64,000 nucleotides of DNA from an uncultured Oscillospiraceae bacterium (lineage in GTDB: Bacteria; Bacillota; Clostridia; Oscillospirales; Acutalibacteraceae): positions 1-64,000 of the forward strand of contig UQWL01000008.1 in NCBI GenBank assembly GCA_900544715.1, read 5' to 3'. The notes under the pieces are model-generated. The model searched no databases, was not told where the DNA came from, and saw nothing but the letters and a program-made list of their open reading frames with translations. Both the position numbers and the translations under genes were made by a program. This document shows positions 50,256 through 58,888 of the stretch, piece by piece; the first letter of the stretch is position 1, and every line of letters begins with the position of its first letter.

Positions 50256-51671
50256 TTAAAAACGAAAATACAGAAACGGGTTATAGGAAGCGTCCACCAA
50301 AAAGGCGATGGACAGCACCATCCCTACCGCCACCAAACAGGTTTCCATTGCGCCCAGCGGGATCGGGTGAGCGGAAAGCCGCCCCTCCACACGGTGCCAA
50401 AGCTTTTGCGGCAACGGCGTGCTCCCTACCGCCGCAATCAGCAGCAGCGCGATATTCGTATAGAGCAAATAGAGGCCTCCCCCATCCCACACCGGCTGGC
50501 CGTAGCCGCCAAACAGGGCGCGGATATAGGAAAGCCCGCTCCCCAGTGAATCAAAGGAGAAGATCGCCCAGCCCAGCATGACGAGCAGCATCGTATAGAC
50601 ATGCTGGAAGAAGGCGGGCAATTTTTCAAGGAAGCGGAGCAGAAAAAGCTTCTCCGCAATCAGCAGTACGCCGAAATACAGGCCCCAAGCCACAAAATTC
50701 CAGCTTGCCCCATGCCAAAAGCCTGTGAGCAGCCATACGATCAGGATATTGCGGATCTGCTTGGGAAAGCCCTTGCGGTTTCCGCCCAGGGGAATATACA
50801 CATACTCCTTGAACCAGCTGCTCAGCGAGATATGCCAGCGCCGCCAAAACTCCGTGATACTCTTTGAGATATAGGGATAGTCAAAGTTTTCCAGAAAGTG
50901 AAAGCCAAACATCCGCCCCAGGCCGATTGCCATATCCGAATAACCGGAAAAATCAAAATAAATCTGGAACGTAAAGGCGAACAAACCGATCCATGCGGTT
51001 AAAACCGGAAGCTCCCGAATCTCCATCGCGGAAATCTGGCTCCAAACCGCGCCGACCGTATTGGCGATAAGCACCTTTTTGCCAAGACCCGTCACGAAGC
51101 GCTTCACACCGCTGGAAAAATCGTCAAAATTCTCCCGCCGGTCCGCAAGCTCGCCTACCACCGTGCGCATCCGGACAATCGGCCCGGCGATCAACTGCGG
51201 GAACAGCGATACATAGGTGCCGAAGGAGATGATATTGCGCTGCACCGGCACGTCGCCGCGGTATAGGTCGATCAGGTAGGACATGGCCTGAAACGTATAA
51301 AAGGAAATGCCGATCGGCAGTGGAATCTGGAGCGCGGGGATGGCAAGGCCCGTCAGCGCATTGAGATTCTCCACGAAAAAATCGGCGTATTTGAAAAAGC
51401 CGAGCAACGCCACATTGAGCACGACCGCCAGCGCGAGCACCTTTTTCGCCCGGCCCGGCGCCTGCTTGACCCGCTCCATCCAGAGGCCCAGCAGGTAATC
51501 CATGCAGATGGAAAAAAGCATCAGGAGAATATAAACAGGCTCGCCCCACGCATAGAAAAACAAGCTGAAAAGTAGCAAAACAACATTTTTCGCCTTGCGG
51601 GGAACGATGAAGTAGACCGCCAACACTGCTGGCAAAAAATAAAACAAAAACAGAAGGCTGCTGAATACCAT
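50256..51671 (-). CDS. MBOAT-family O-acyltransferase (DltB/AlgI/PatA type)
   Basis: The 471-residue membrane protein has about twelve helices. Conserved MBOAT landmarks include R-R-W-H-I-S-L-S-S-W-F near residue 285, Y-I-P-L-G-G-N-R-K-G near 300, and the invariant His in F-W-H-G-A-S-W-N-F near 332. It moves acyl groups, usually acetyl, from a cytoplasmic donor to the outside of the cell for transfer to a polysaccharide. It lies 12 bases after the anti-sigma gene and 21 before the DHHW gene. dltA, dltC and dltD are absent, so D-alanylation is less likely than O-acetylation. Confidence 0.9.
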   Translation of the reverse strand: MVFSSLLFLFYFLPAVLAVYFIVPRKAKNVVLLLFSLFFYAWGEPVYILLMLFSICMDYLLGLWMERVKQAPGRAKKVLALAVVLNVALLGFFKYADFFVENLNALTGLAIPALQIPLPIGISFYTFQAMSYLIDLYRGDVPVQRNIISFGTYVSLFPQLIAGPIVRMRTVVGELADRRENFDDFSSGVKRFVTGLGKKVLIANTVGAVWSQISAMEIRELPVLTAWIGLFAFTFQIYFDFSGYSDMAIGLGRMFGFHFLENFDYPYISKSITEFWRRWHISLSSWFKEYVYIPLGGNRKGFPKQIRNILIVWLLTGFWHGASWNFVAWGLYFGVLLIAEKLFLLRFLEKLPAFFQHVYTMLLVMLGWAIFSFDSLGSGLSYIRALFGGYGQPVWDGGGLYLLYTNIALLLIAAVGSTPLPQKLWHRVEGRLSAHPIPLGAMETCLVAVGMVLSIAFLVDASYNPFLYFRF

Positions 51672-51683
51672 AGCGGTTCCCCT

Positions 51684-52532
51684 TTATTGCGTAATTTCGA
51701 ACTCTTGAATTCCCATATAGCCGGGCGCGACCTCATATTTCGGGAATACGACTACCACATGCCCCGCCTCATTGACATAAAAGCCCTGATCGTCCGGAAT
51801 CGTCGTAAACGCCAGCTCATCTTCAAAATAGGAAGCATCCGGATCATCCTGCATGCGCTGCTTCATCTGATCTTTCACACTTTCGTTGACGATGGCTTTA
51901 AAATCCGGCCCAAGCAGATCAAGCAGAGTGAGCTCCTTCCCCGTTTCGAGATCAATGTTGTAGTAAAATTGCTCCTCATAATAGCTGGCATGTGTTTCGG
52001 ATTTGATCAGCACAAATGAAACAACCGAACCGTTATTGCAATGGAGGCGATAGTCAATATTGATCTCCGGCGTGATATAATCCTCTTCTGTTCCGCCCGT
52101 TTCCAGATAGAGCTTTCGGGCCTCTTTGGCCTCATTTTGAAACGTTTGAATCAGCGCGCTGATTCTTGCCTGAATTTCATGATTAATGCGCCGTTCCAGC
52201 TCTGTATTCCCCGTGTTGGCAAGCTCCGGCTGGCGGACGATCAGAAGCTCATTCTCCCCCTGCCGCTCGTATTGCGCAAACGTCAGCACCTGCGCAAGCC
52301 GACCGATCACCGGGATTTCTGAAAGCCCGGAAGCCACCGCAGGGAGGGTGTTGAGCGCGGTCACCAAAAGCACCAGGCAGACGGCCGCAGCACAGGCGGC
52401 ATAGCGCGCAAAGGCCTGGGCATGCCGCGGTTTCCGGCCAGCGGAACGCGCCGCTACTCGGATGGTTTCCCCCAATTCCGGCGGCAGCTCAATGGCATCG
52501 TAAACAGCTTTTGCATCCCGAATGGATTTCAT
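51684..52532 (-). CDS. rsiV: RsiV-type anti-sigma factor (DUF3298)
   Basis: The 282-residue single-pass membrane protein has a cytoplasmic N-terminal segment that would bind the sigma factor, a transmembrane helix (about 45-65), a DUF4163-like region, and a C-terminal DUF3298 domain (about 170-280) with Y-N-I-D-L-E-T-G-K-E-L-T-L-L-D-L. In Bacillus the homologue binds lysozyme with this outer domain and is then cleaved to free SigV. Here it follows the ECF sigma gene by 111 bases, the expected arrangement. ATG 52532 is chosen because the ribosome binding site touches the earlier ATG at 52544. Confidence 0.85.
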   Translation of the reverse strand: MKSIRDAKAVYDAIELPPELGETIRVAARSAGRKPRHAQAFARYAACAAAVCLVLLVTALNTLPAVASGLSEIPVIGRLAQVLTFAQYERQGENELLIVRQPELANTGNTELERRINHEIQARISALIQTFQNEAKEARKLYLETGGTEEDYITPEINIDYRLHCNNGSVVSFVLIKSETHASYYEEQFYYNIDLETGKELTLLDLLGPDFKAIVNESVKDQMKQRMQDDPDASYFEDELAFTTIPDDQGFYVNEAGHVVVVFPKYEVAPGYMGIQEFEITQ

Positions 52533-52598
52533 ACGCACGGCCATTCCTTTCTTGCGCCGGGCCGCGGATGTGTGCGGTTGTGGCGCAGCCAAAATTTT

Positions 52599-52615
52599 GG
52601 GCAGCCTTTCTGCCC
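52599..52615 (-). other. Hairpin between sigma and anti-sigma genes
   Basis: GGGCAG and CTGCCC pair around five bases; on the minus strand AAAATTTTGG follows. A weak terminator or pause here could set the ratio of sigma to anti-sigma transcript. Confidence 0.4.
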
Positions 52616-52643
52616 GAAACGTGCAAAAGGCATTTCACCGCCG

Positions 52644-53132
52644 TTATGTAGCCGGCATTTCATAGCCAAGCTCCTCCCTCATTTTTTTCAGCGCGCGGTA
52701 CAGGCGGGCTTTTACGGTGTTGAGATTGGCGCCGGTTGCCTGCGCGATCTCCTCCAGCTTCAAATCTTCAAAATAGCGCAGGATTACGACGGTTTTCAGC
52801 TTCGGCTCCAAATGATCCACGGCACGGTAGATATCCACCTTTTCGCTGAGATCCTCCTGCGGGCTTGGGCAATCTGGAACTTCATCGAGAAAAACCAGCT
52901 TTTTATTCCGCCGCAGGTAAGCAAGGCTTTCATTGACCAAAATCCGATAAACCCAGGGCTTGACGGCCTCGCGGTCGCGCAGGGCGTCCGCATGGCTGAT
53001 CGCCTGCACCACCGTATCCTGCACGATATCCAGCGCGGCGTCACGATTACGGGTATAGGAAAACGCCAGGCGGTACAAGGCCGCCTGGTTTTCATAAATA
53101 AAATCCGTAATCAGCGTTTGCTGTTTGCCCAA
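52644..53132 (-). CDS. ECF-type RNA polymerase sigma factor (SigV-like)
   Basis: The 162 residues comprise region 2 (A-L-Y-R-L-A-F-S-Y-T-R-N-R-D-A-A-L-D-I-V-Q-D near 18-39) and region 4 (L-K-L-E-E-I-A-Q-A-T-G near 124). It directs RNA polymerase to a small stress regulon and is controlled by the anti-sigma factor encoded next. The start is TTG with GGGGG upstream. It is preceded by a lipoprotein and an SGNH-protein gene in the same direction, and a possible ECF-type promoter lies at 54587-54610, so it may autoregulate. Confidence 0.9.
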   Translation of the reverse strand: MGKQQTLITDFIYENQAALYRLAFSYTRNRDAALDIVQDTVVQAISHADALRDREAVKPWVYRILVNESLAYLRRNKKLVFLDEVPDCPSPQEDLSEKVDIYRAVDHLEPKLKTVVILRYFEDLKLEEIAQATGANLNTVKARLYRALKKMREELGYEMPAT

Positions 53133-53155
53133 GGCGACCGTCCCCCACTCTTCCG

Positions 53156-53620
53156 TCAGCCGATGAGTTCTTTTACCTTTTTCTGCGCGACCGAGGAATC
53201 ATCCGCAATGCAAAGCGCAACGATTTTACCGCTGCGTTCCACCACAGCGTTATTGAGCTTGGTCATCTCAGCAGGTGCATAATCTTCAAACGCTGTTTTC
53301 TGCGCCTCCACGCGCTCCTTGGCAGCGGCAAGCAGCCGCTCAGCCGCCGCATCATCCTTTGCCTCAAACACGGCAATTTCTTCCGCCGTTGCGCCGCTGC
53401 TCAAATACAGCTTGCCGGCTGCCACATCATCCGCCGAGATGCCATACGTCCTGTCGCGCAGCTCCTGGGTTGCCTCAGAAAGCTCGTCCCGAAAGGTCAG
53501 CGCGCTTTTGAGCTCATCGGCTGCTTTGGCTGCGTCCACATTCTTCGTATCCTTCGTGCCGCAGCCAGCCAGCAGCAATGCGACCAGCAGAAGGGAAAAA
53601 ACTACTTTCAACTGTTTCAT
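53156..53620 (-). CDS. DUF4358 lipoprotein
   Basis: The 154 residues have a lipoprotein signal peptide (lipobox L-L-A-G-C at about 16-20) and a DUF4358 domain (about 30-154) with the helical segment Y-A-P-A-E-M-T-K-L-N-N-A and a C-terminal beta strand I-V-A-L-C-I-A-D-D. Such proteins are common beside SGNH-like and MBOAT genes in Clostridia, which fits the present operon. The function is unknown. It lies 23 bases upstream of the sigma gene and 30 after the SGNH gene. Confidence 0.85.
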   Translation of the reverse strand: MKQLKVVFSLLLVALLLAGCGTKDTKNVDAAKAADELKSALTFRDELSEATQELRDRTYGISADDVAAGKLYLSSGATAEEIAVFEAKDDAAAERLLAAAKERVEAQKTAFEDYAPAEMTKLNNAVVERSGKIVALCIADDSSVAQKKVKELIG

Positions 53621-53650
53621 CTGATATCGTCCTCTCCAAATATAAAATCC

Positions 53651-54544
53651 TTATGCGGTATGCGCCCGCAAATAATTGGCCCATTTTTTGCAGTATGCCA
53701 TCTTCAAATGCACGCCGTCCACCGCCGCGTCGTCAGGCAGAGCGCCGGAGCTGTTTACCACGGCCTGATACACATCCAGATATTTAACGCCCTTCTCGGC
53801 ACACATCTTTTTAATCAGGCGGTTGTAGAGCCTGATACGGTCGTTGGTATAGATCCCTTTATCCGACTTTGCTTTCGAAACCGGCAGGATCGACTGGATA
53901 TAAATTTTAGAACTTGGCTCGATTTTTTTCACTTCATCAACAAGCTTCCCATAGCGCTTGATAAAGGTATCCTCGCTCGGCCAGCCGAGCTCATTGACGC
54001 CCAGCATGATATAGACCTTTCCAAACTTATGCTTGCGCAAAGCGTCAACAACGGTCAGCTTCTGCCCGCCGTCATTCACCACCTGCTTGGTAAAGGCGGT
54101 ATCCACCATCAGGCCTTTATAGGCATAGAACGTGGCCGGCCCCATCAATCCGGAATTGCCGAGCCCCTCTGTGCGGGAATCGCCAATGAAAACCGCATCC
54201 TGAAAAAAGCTGTTGTCGGTTTTAGCGGCAGTGCTTCCTTCAGCCGTGCCCTTTTCTGCCTGCGTCTCCTGCGTGGCGGGTGTCGTGATCGTGTGCTCCT
54301 CCGGCAGCGGCACCGTCAGCTCCCCTTCCGGCGGGGCGACGGCCAAACCAGTTGGCGGCTGCGTGGAGCTGGAGGAAAGCGCTTCGCTTTCCACTGGGGC
54401 ACGCTCCCCCTGAGAGGCAACCGCAGCAGCAATCACACCTATTAGGCACAGCACTGCGAGCAAAGCCACCAATAAAATGATCCTGTTTTTCCTGCGTTGC
54501 CTTCCCTGCTGCGCAAAGCTGCCGTTCCCATAAGGTCTGCTCAT
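53651..54544 (-). CDS. Membrane-anchored SGNH/GDSL-type hydrolase
   Basis: The 297 residues comprise a basic N-terminus, one membrane helix (about 21-43), a Thr/Glu/Pro-rich linker (about 50-108) and an SGNH domain. The block I nucleophile is S123 in F-I-G-D-S-R-T-E-G, the block III Asn lies in L-G-V-N-E-L-G, and the D-x-x-H pair in V-D-G-V-H-L. It would act outside the membrane as an esterase or acyltransferase. It heads the sigma/acyltransferase operon. ATG 54544 has AGAGGA eight bases upstream. An ECF-like promoter lies about 45 bases upstream. Confidence 0.88.
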   Translation of the reverse strand: MSRPYGNGSFAQQGRQRRKNRIILLVALLAVLCLIGVIAAAVASQGERAPVESEALSSSSTQPPTGLAVAPPEGELTVPLPEEHTITTPATQETQAEKGTAEGSTAAKTDNSFFQDAVFIGDSRTEGLGNSGLMGPATFYAYKGLMVDTAFTKQVVNDGGQKLTVVDALRKHKFGKVYIMLGVNELGWPSEDTFIKRYGKLVDEVKKIEPSSKIYIQSILPVSKAKSDKGIYTNDRIRLYNRLIKKMCAEKGVKYLDVYQAVVNSSGALPDDAAVDGVHLKMAYCKKWANYLRAHTA

Positions 54545-54586
54545 GATCCAAATCCTCTCTTTCTGCTTTTCACTCATTCTAAGGAT

Positions 54587-54610
54587 GAACGGCAGAGTAA
54601 AATAGTTGCA
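54587..54610 (-). promoter_or_regulatory. Possible ECF-sigma promoter of the operon
   Basis: On the minus strand TGCAAC (complement of 54605-54610), 13 bases, CGTTC (complement of 54587-54591), preceded by a long T/A-rich stretch. The AAC and CGT elements are the usual marks of ECF promoters, although the spacer is shorter than in the Bacillus SigV consensus. Confidence 0.45.
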
Positions 54611-54634
54611 GAAAAATGAAAAAAATTTTAGCCG

Positions 54635-55225
54635 GATGCAACACTCCGGCCACAGTTTCCCGCACCTCAGGTACAGCGGAAAAGATTCACGTATAAAGCT
54701 ATGATTGCCAAAAAAAATCCGTCCACACCAAACGGGCGGAAAATGGGAATATCCAATTAATACCGCTAAAACCCTGATTCTTATTTTACCGCAATCACTT
54801 GAAAAGTCAATCGAAAGATATGTGCCCGGAGGATAAAAAATAGCCGATAGCAGCCTGCTTCTGCAAGCGGTGTGTATTTCTCCACGAGATTATAATTTAC
54901 GGGCGAACAAAGTTCGCCTGCGCACACAGTGCGCCCCTCCCCCGGCTTCATAATAAAAAAACAGCCGCTAGCTACCTGCTGTCGTGTGTAGTGTGTATCT
55001 CTTTGATCCGTGAGGGTACAGCAGGCTTTATTTTGTGACTTCGCTCCGCTTCGCAATAAAAAATAGCCGTGATGGGGCGCTGAGATAATCATCCTGTTGG
55101 TAGGGGTGGTCTTCGACCGTCCGCGGACGAACCCGGTTCGTAGTGCGTTCCTACGGTTTTTCTAACATGAATCGGGAAAGATACCTCCGGCATGCAAAAA
55201 AATAGGCGGCAATCGGTTTCTCCAG
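54635..55225. other. Gene-poor region with three copies of an AAAAAATAGCCG-like motif
   Basis: No convincing gene. AAAAAATAGCCG or AAAAAAACAGCCG appears at 54835, 54955 and 55058, each followed by similar short sequence; read on the minus strand these are CGGCTATTTTTT, like the tails of degenerate terminators. A GTTCGCC / GGCGAAC pair and a GTCCGCGGAC palindrome also lie here. Confidence 0.5.
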
Positions 55226-55255
55226 TTGACAAAAACCCCGGAATAGCATTATAAT
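55226..55255 (+). promoter_or_regulatory. Promoter of tRNA-Leu(TAA)
   Basis: TTGACA (55226-55231), 18 bases, TATAAT (55250-55255). Confidence 0.8.
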
Positions 55256-55272
55256 AGCATCTGTTACAGTAT

Positions 55273-55359
55273 GCCGCTGTGGCGAAATCGGCAGACGCAA
55301 GGGACTTAAAATCCCTCGGTGGCAACACCGTACCGGTTCAAGTCCGGTCAGCGGCACCA
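55273..55359 (+). tRNA. tRNA-Leu (anticodon TAA)
   Basis: Acceptor arms GCCGCTG / CAGCGGC, a D-loop with TCGGCAGACG, anticodon loop CTTAAAA carrying TAA, a class II variable arm (CGGTGGCAACACCG), the T-loop GGTTCAAGTCC and an encoded CCA end. It reads UUA codons, and UUG by wobble. Confidence 0.95.
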
Positions 55360-55360
55360 C

Positions 55361-55400
55361 ACCTGCGGTGAGCAATTCGCGCACCGTGGGTTTTTCTTTT
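55361..55400 (+). terminator. Terminator of tRNA-Leu(TAA)
   Basis: An imperfect stem centred on CGGTG / CACCG is followed by TTTTTCTTTT. The remaining 250 bases up to the subtilase gene show only a GTACTTCAC / GTGGAGTGC-type hairpin near 55480-55510 with a T-rich tail. Confidence 0.65.
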
Positions 55401-55647
55401 ACTCAGGCGGGCCGCCCGCGTTAATACCGGGTATCTATTTTGTCAATGTACCCTTGGTGGATAGGGCTGCACCCAAAACGCGTACTTCACATTGTGGAGT
55501 GCGTGTTGTTTTGTACCTGCGTATAAATTGGGTGTCTTTTTATCGACGTTTCTCAAAGCAGAGCAAGATGCGTTTTGCTCCGTTTTTTGCAAAAAAATCG
55601 TTTGCCCGTTTTTGTCCAGGTTTTGAATGGCCGCAGGAGGCAGGCTG

Positions 55648-56841
55648 TCAAGCCTGTAATCCGTTCCGCCTCCAGCAATTGGCTAATTCAAACATATCGT
55701 TCACATGCAGCATACCGCCGGTCAAAACCTTTCCGGTAAGGCTCGGGATTCTGGCCGCGCTGGATAAAATGATGTTTTTCAAATTTAAGGCGGATAAATT
55801 GGGCATATATGCTTTCAATAGGGCCGCAGCGCCAGCTACATGCGGCGCTGCCATCGAAGTTCCGTTTTGGGGGCTATATCCGCCGTTTAAATCGAGGCTT
55901 AAAATATTGGTTCCGGGCGCGGCTATATCCACGCTTTCAAACCCAAAATTCGAAAAGCTGGCCAAGGTATGATGTGGATTGATGGCCGCAACAGATATGA
56001 TGTTGTTACTATGATAAGAAGCGGGGTAAATCGGAAAATCGTCATTATTTGTGCCGTTGTTTCCCGACGACGCGATGAATAATCCGTTATAGTGGTCGAT
56101 CGCATATTTTAAAGCCCGCGAATAGGAAGGGCCGCCCCAGCTGGCGTTGAGAATCGGGATATTGAATTGGTTTGCAAAGTAAATCGAGGCAATGGCAGAA
56201 GCGATATCAAGGCCGAATTTTAAAGAAACTATTTTTACCCGCCAACATACCCCTGCCACTCCGATATGATTATTCCCCACAGCGCCTACTGTCCCCGCAA
56301 CATGGGTGCCGTGCCCGTTTATGTCCATAGAAAATGGATCATTGTCAGCAAAATTCCATCCGTTGCTCAATCTCCCGTCCGGGGAAACCCACATATTTTC
56401 TCTGATATCCGGATGGGTGTGGTCTATGCCGCTGTCTATAATGCCAACGGCAATTTGATCGCTCCCCATCGTATAGTTCCATGCCAAAGGCGCTCTGATG
56501 CTTTGCATGCCCCAAAGCTCTCCATAAAGCGGATCGTTGGGCAGCACATACAGCTCCTCCAAATAATCAGGCTCTGCATACGCGACATATGGATTGGCCG
56601 ACAACTGTTCAATGGCCTCAATCACCGCGGTTTGATCCTTGTCGTTTAAATGAATCAGAATGATATCCAGCGCATCGCTTTCCTCCTCCGCCCTGTTCGA
56701 GCGGAAGAGATACGCTGCTTTTTCATAATCCAGTTCCTCTAAAGCGGAGTTGACCGCATCCTCCGATGCGGCAGTTTTATGTATGGCAGCAATGACTTTG
56801 CCCGCTTCATAAGGATTGTTATGGCCATCGTCATATATCAT
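55648..56841 (-). CDS. S8 subtilisin-like serine protease without signal peptide
   Basis: The 397 residues have the full triad, D136 in I-I-D-S-G-I-D, H177 in N-G-H-G-T-H-V-A-G and S329 in N-G-T-S-M-A-A-P, with the oxyanion Asn in S-S-G-N-N-G. An N-terminal propeptide-like region of about 95 residues ends before the mature domain (A-Y-A-E-P-D-Y near 85). The protein has no signal peptide or membrane helix: it starts M-I-Y-D-D-G-H. ATG 56841 has GGGGGG seven bases upstream. It is either an intracellular protease or released in an unusual way. It diverges from the GH2 gene. Confidence 0.88.
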   Translation of the reverse strand: MIYDDGHNNPYEAGKVIAAIHKTAASEDAVNSALEELDYEKAAYLFRSNRAEEESDALDIILIHLNDKDQTAVIEAIEQLSANPYVAYAEPDYLEELYVLPNDPLYGELWGMQSIRAPLAWNYTMGSDQIAVGIIDSGIDHTHPDIRENMWVSPDGRLSNGWNFADNDPFSMDINGHGTHVAGTVGAVGNNHIGVAGVCWRVKIVSLKFGLDIASAIASIYFANQFNIPILNASWGGPSYSRALKYAIDHYNGLFIASSGNNGTNNDDFPIYPASYHSNNIISVAAINPHHTLASFSNFGFESVDIAAPGTNILSLDLNGGYSPQNGTSMAAPHVAGAAALLKAYMPNLSALNLKNIILSSAARIPSLTGKVLTGGMLHVNDMFELANCWRRNGLQA

Positions 56842-56946
56842 AATCTTTCCCCCCTTTGCAATCACATCCTATGAATAGCACTTTCATTTTGTTACCACTA
56901 GCAACAAACGGGCTAGCGCAACCAGAGCAATACGGAGAGAAAGCAA

Positions 56947-56975
56947 TTGCTATTTGCTCTATTTTCTTTTATAAT
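56947..56975 (+). promoter_or_regulatory. Promoter of the GH2 gene
   Basis: TTGCTA (56947-56952), 17 bases, TATAAT (56970-56975), about 35 bases before the start codon. Confidence 0.7.
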
Positions 56976-57013
56976 AGACCTGCATCCAAGGACAGGAAAA
57001 GGAGTTGATTCAT

Positions 57014-58741
57014 TTGAGGAACCTCCCGCGTGCGGAGTATCCACGCCCGCAGTTTGTTCGGAGCGCTTGGCAAAACCTCAACGGGGCATGGGAATTTCGG
57101 ATCGATCACGCTAGGCATGGCCGCCCGGACGACCGCTTTGACAAAACGATCCTCGTCCCCTTCTGCCCGGAATCAAAGCTATCCGGCATTGAAAACCGGG
57201 GTTTTATGGAATCCGTCTGGTACAGGCGCACGGTTACATTGACACAGGAGCAGCTCGCGGGGCGCATCCTCCTGCATTTTGGCGCGGTGGATTATGCATG
57301 CACCGCCTTCCTCAACGGCCAGGCGTGCGGAACGCACCGGGGCGGCTACAGCTCCTTCCAATTTGATATCACAGAATATGTGCATGCGGGTGAAAACACG
57401 CTGACCGTCCACGCCGTGGATCATCAGCGGGACGGCAAGCAGCCGCATGGCAAGCAGTGCGACAAATACCATTCCTCTGGCTGCAACTACACGCGCACCA
57501 CTGGCATCTGGCAAACGGTGTGGCTCGAATTTGTGCCGCGTGTGTATCTGGAAAACGTACAGCTCACCACAGACTACCGCACCGGGAGCGTTACCTTCCG
57601 CGCGGCTGTTAACGAGCTGCCGAAACCGCTTACCCTGCGCACCTCCATTGCCTTTGACGGAAATCCGTGCGCAAGCTTTAAAGCGCCGCTCTCCGCCGGT
57701 GGAACCATCTACACCATGCAGGTGACGGATGTAAAGTGCTGGGATGTTTTACAGCCAAACCTCTACGATGTGACCTATGAGCTGCTCGATGGCGATGCGG
57801 TAATCGACACGGTGCAAAGCTATTTCGGCTTTCGCACGTTTGAACTCCGGGAGCATGCCATCTGGCTCAACGGCCGCCCCGTTTTTCAGCGGCTGGTGCT
57901 CGACCAGGGTTATTATCCGGACGGTGTTTACACCGCCCCCACAGACGCGGATCTCAAGCGGGACATTGAGCTTTCCATTGCGCTCGGCTTCAACGGCGCG
58001 CGGCTTCACCAGAAGGTATTTGAAGAACGCTTTCTCTATTGGGCGGATCGGCTCGGCTATCTCGTTTGGGGAGAACAGGCAAGCTGGGGGCTCGATATCA
58101 CAACGAGCGAAGGGCTCATCAACTTTTTGCCGGAATGGCTGGAGGTTGTTGCGCGCGATAGGAACCACCCCTCCATCATCGGCTGGTGCCCTTTCAACGA
58201 AACGTGGGATCAAGGCCGCCGCCGCGCGGATAAGCGTGTATTGGAGGCCGTTTATCTCGCCACCAAGGCCGCCGACCCCACGCGCCCCGTGATCGACACC
58301 AGTGGCAACTATCACGCCAGGACAGATATTTACGACGTGCACGATTATGAGCAGGATGTGGTTCAATTTGCAGCGCGCTACGGCGCGGTGACGCGTGATT
58401 CCGTTTATGAGCCGCACCCGGGCCGCCAGCAGTATGAAGGCCAACCCTATTTCATCAGCGAATACGGCGGCGCATGGTGGGCGCCCGGCCAGAAAAAGGG
58501 CTGGGGCTACGGAAAAGCGCCGGAGAACGAGGCGGAATTCGGGCGGCGGTATACGGGCCTTACCCGCGCGCTGATGGATAACCCCCATATCTGCGCGCTC
58601 TGCTATACACAGCTCTATGATGTTGAACAGGAGCAGAACGGGCTCTATACCTATCAGCGGGAACCGAAGTTTTCCCCGAAAATTTACGAGCAGATCCGCG
58701 TGGCAAACAGCGCGCCTGCGGCCAATGAAAAGGAACTGTGA
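57014..58741 (+). CDS. Glycoside hydrolase family 2 enzyme (beta-galactosidase/glucuronidase-like)
   Basis: The 575 residues comprise the GH2 sugar-binding jelly roll (about 10-180), an immunoglobulin-like domain (about 180-280) and a TIM barrel (about 285-560). The acid/base is E396 in F-N-E-T-W and the nucleophile E483 in I-S-E-Y-G-G. No signal peptide, so it is intracellular. It is shorter than LacZ and close to beta-glucuronidase-sized members. The TTG at 57014 is the start, because AAAGGAG lies nine bases before it and touches the TTG at 57005. Nearby tsf/rpsB have no functional link. Confidence 0.87.
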   Translation: MRNLPRAEYPRPQFVRSAWQNLNGAWEFRIDHARHGRPDDRFDKTILVPFCPESKLSGIENRGFMESVWYRRTVTLTQEQLAGRILLHFGAVDYACTAFLNGQACGTHRGGYSSFQFDITEYVHAGENTLTVHAVDHQRDGKQPHGKQCDKYHSSGCNYTRTTGIWQTVWLEFVPRVYLENVQLTTDYRTGSVTFRAAVNELPKPLTLRTSIAFDGNPCASFKAPLSAGGTIYTMQVTDVKCWDVLQPNLYDVTYELLDGDAVIDTVQSYFGFRTFELREHAIWLNGRPVFQRLVLDQGYYPDGVYTAPTDADLKRDIELSIALGFNGARLHQKVFEERFLYWADRLGYLVWGEQASWGLDITTSEGLINFLPEWLEVVARDRNHPSIIGWCPFNETWDQGRRRADKRVLEAVYLATKAADPTRPVIDTSGNYHARTDIYDVHDYEQDVVQFAARYGAVTRDSVYEPHPGRQQYEGQPYFISEYGGAWWAPGQKKGWGYGKAPENEAEFGRRYTGLTRALMDNPHICALCYTQLYDVEQEQNGLYTYQREPKFSPKIYEQIRVANSAPAANEKEL

Positions 58742-58835
58742 GCGGAACCGTTGGCTTAGATAAAAACAGCCCACATCCAGAGAACTTTGCTGCTCTTTTC
58801 CCAAGCAGCGGCTGGCTTTGCTGCCCCGACCACAG

Positions 58836-58875
58836 CAAAAAATCCCACCCAGAATATTCCGGGTGGGATTTTTCA
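58836..58875. terminator. Bidirectional terminator
   Basis: AATCCCACCC pairs with GGGTGGGATT around ten bases with A and T runs on the two sides, ending the GH2 and rpsB-tsf transcripts. Confidence 0.9.
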
Positions 58876-58888
58876 TATCAAAACCAGC

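Noticed and set aside
54781..55092. Minus-strand ORF of 103 codons before tRNA-Leu
   Set aside because: Repetitive, lacks a ribosome binding site and spans terminator-like motifs.
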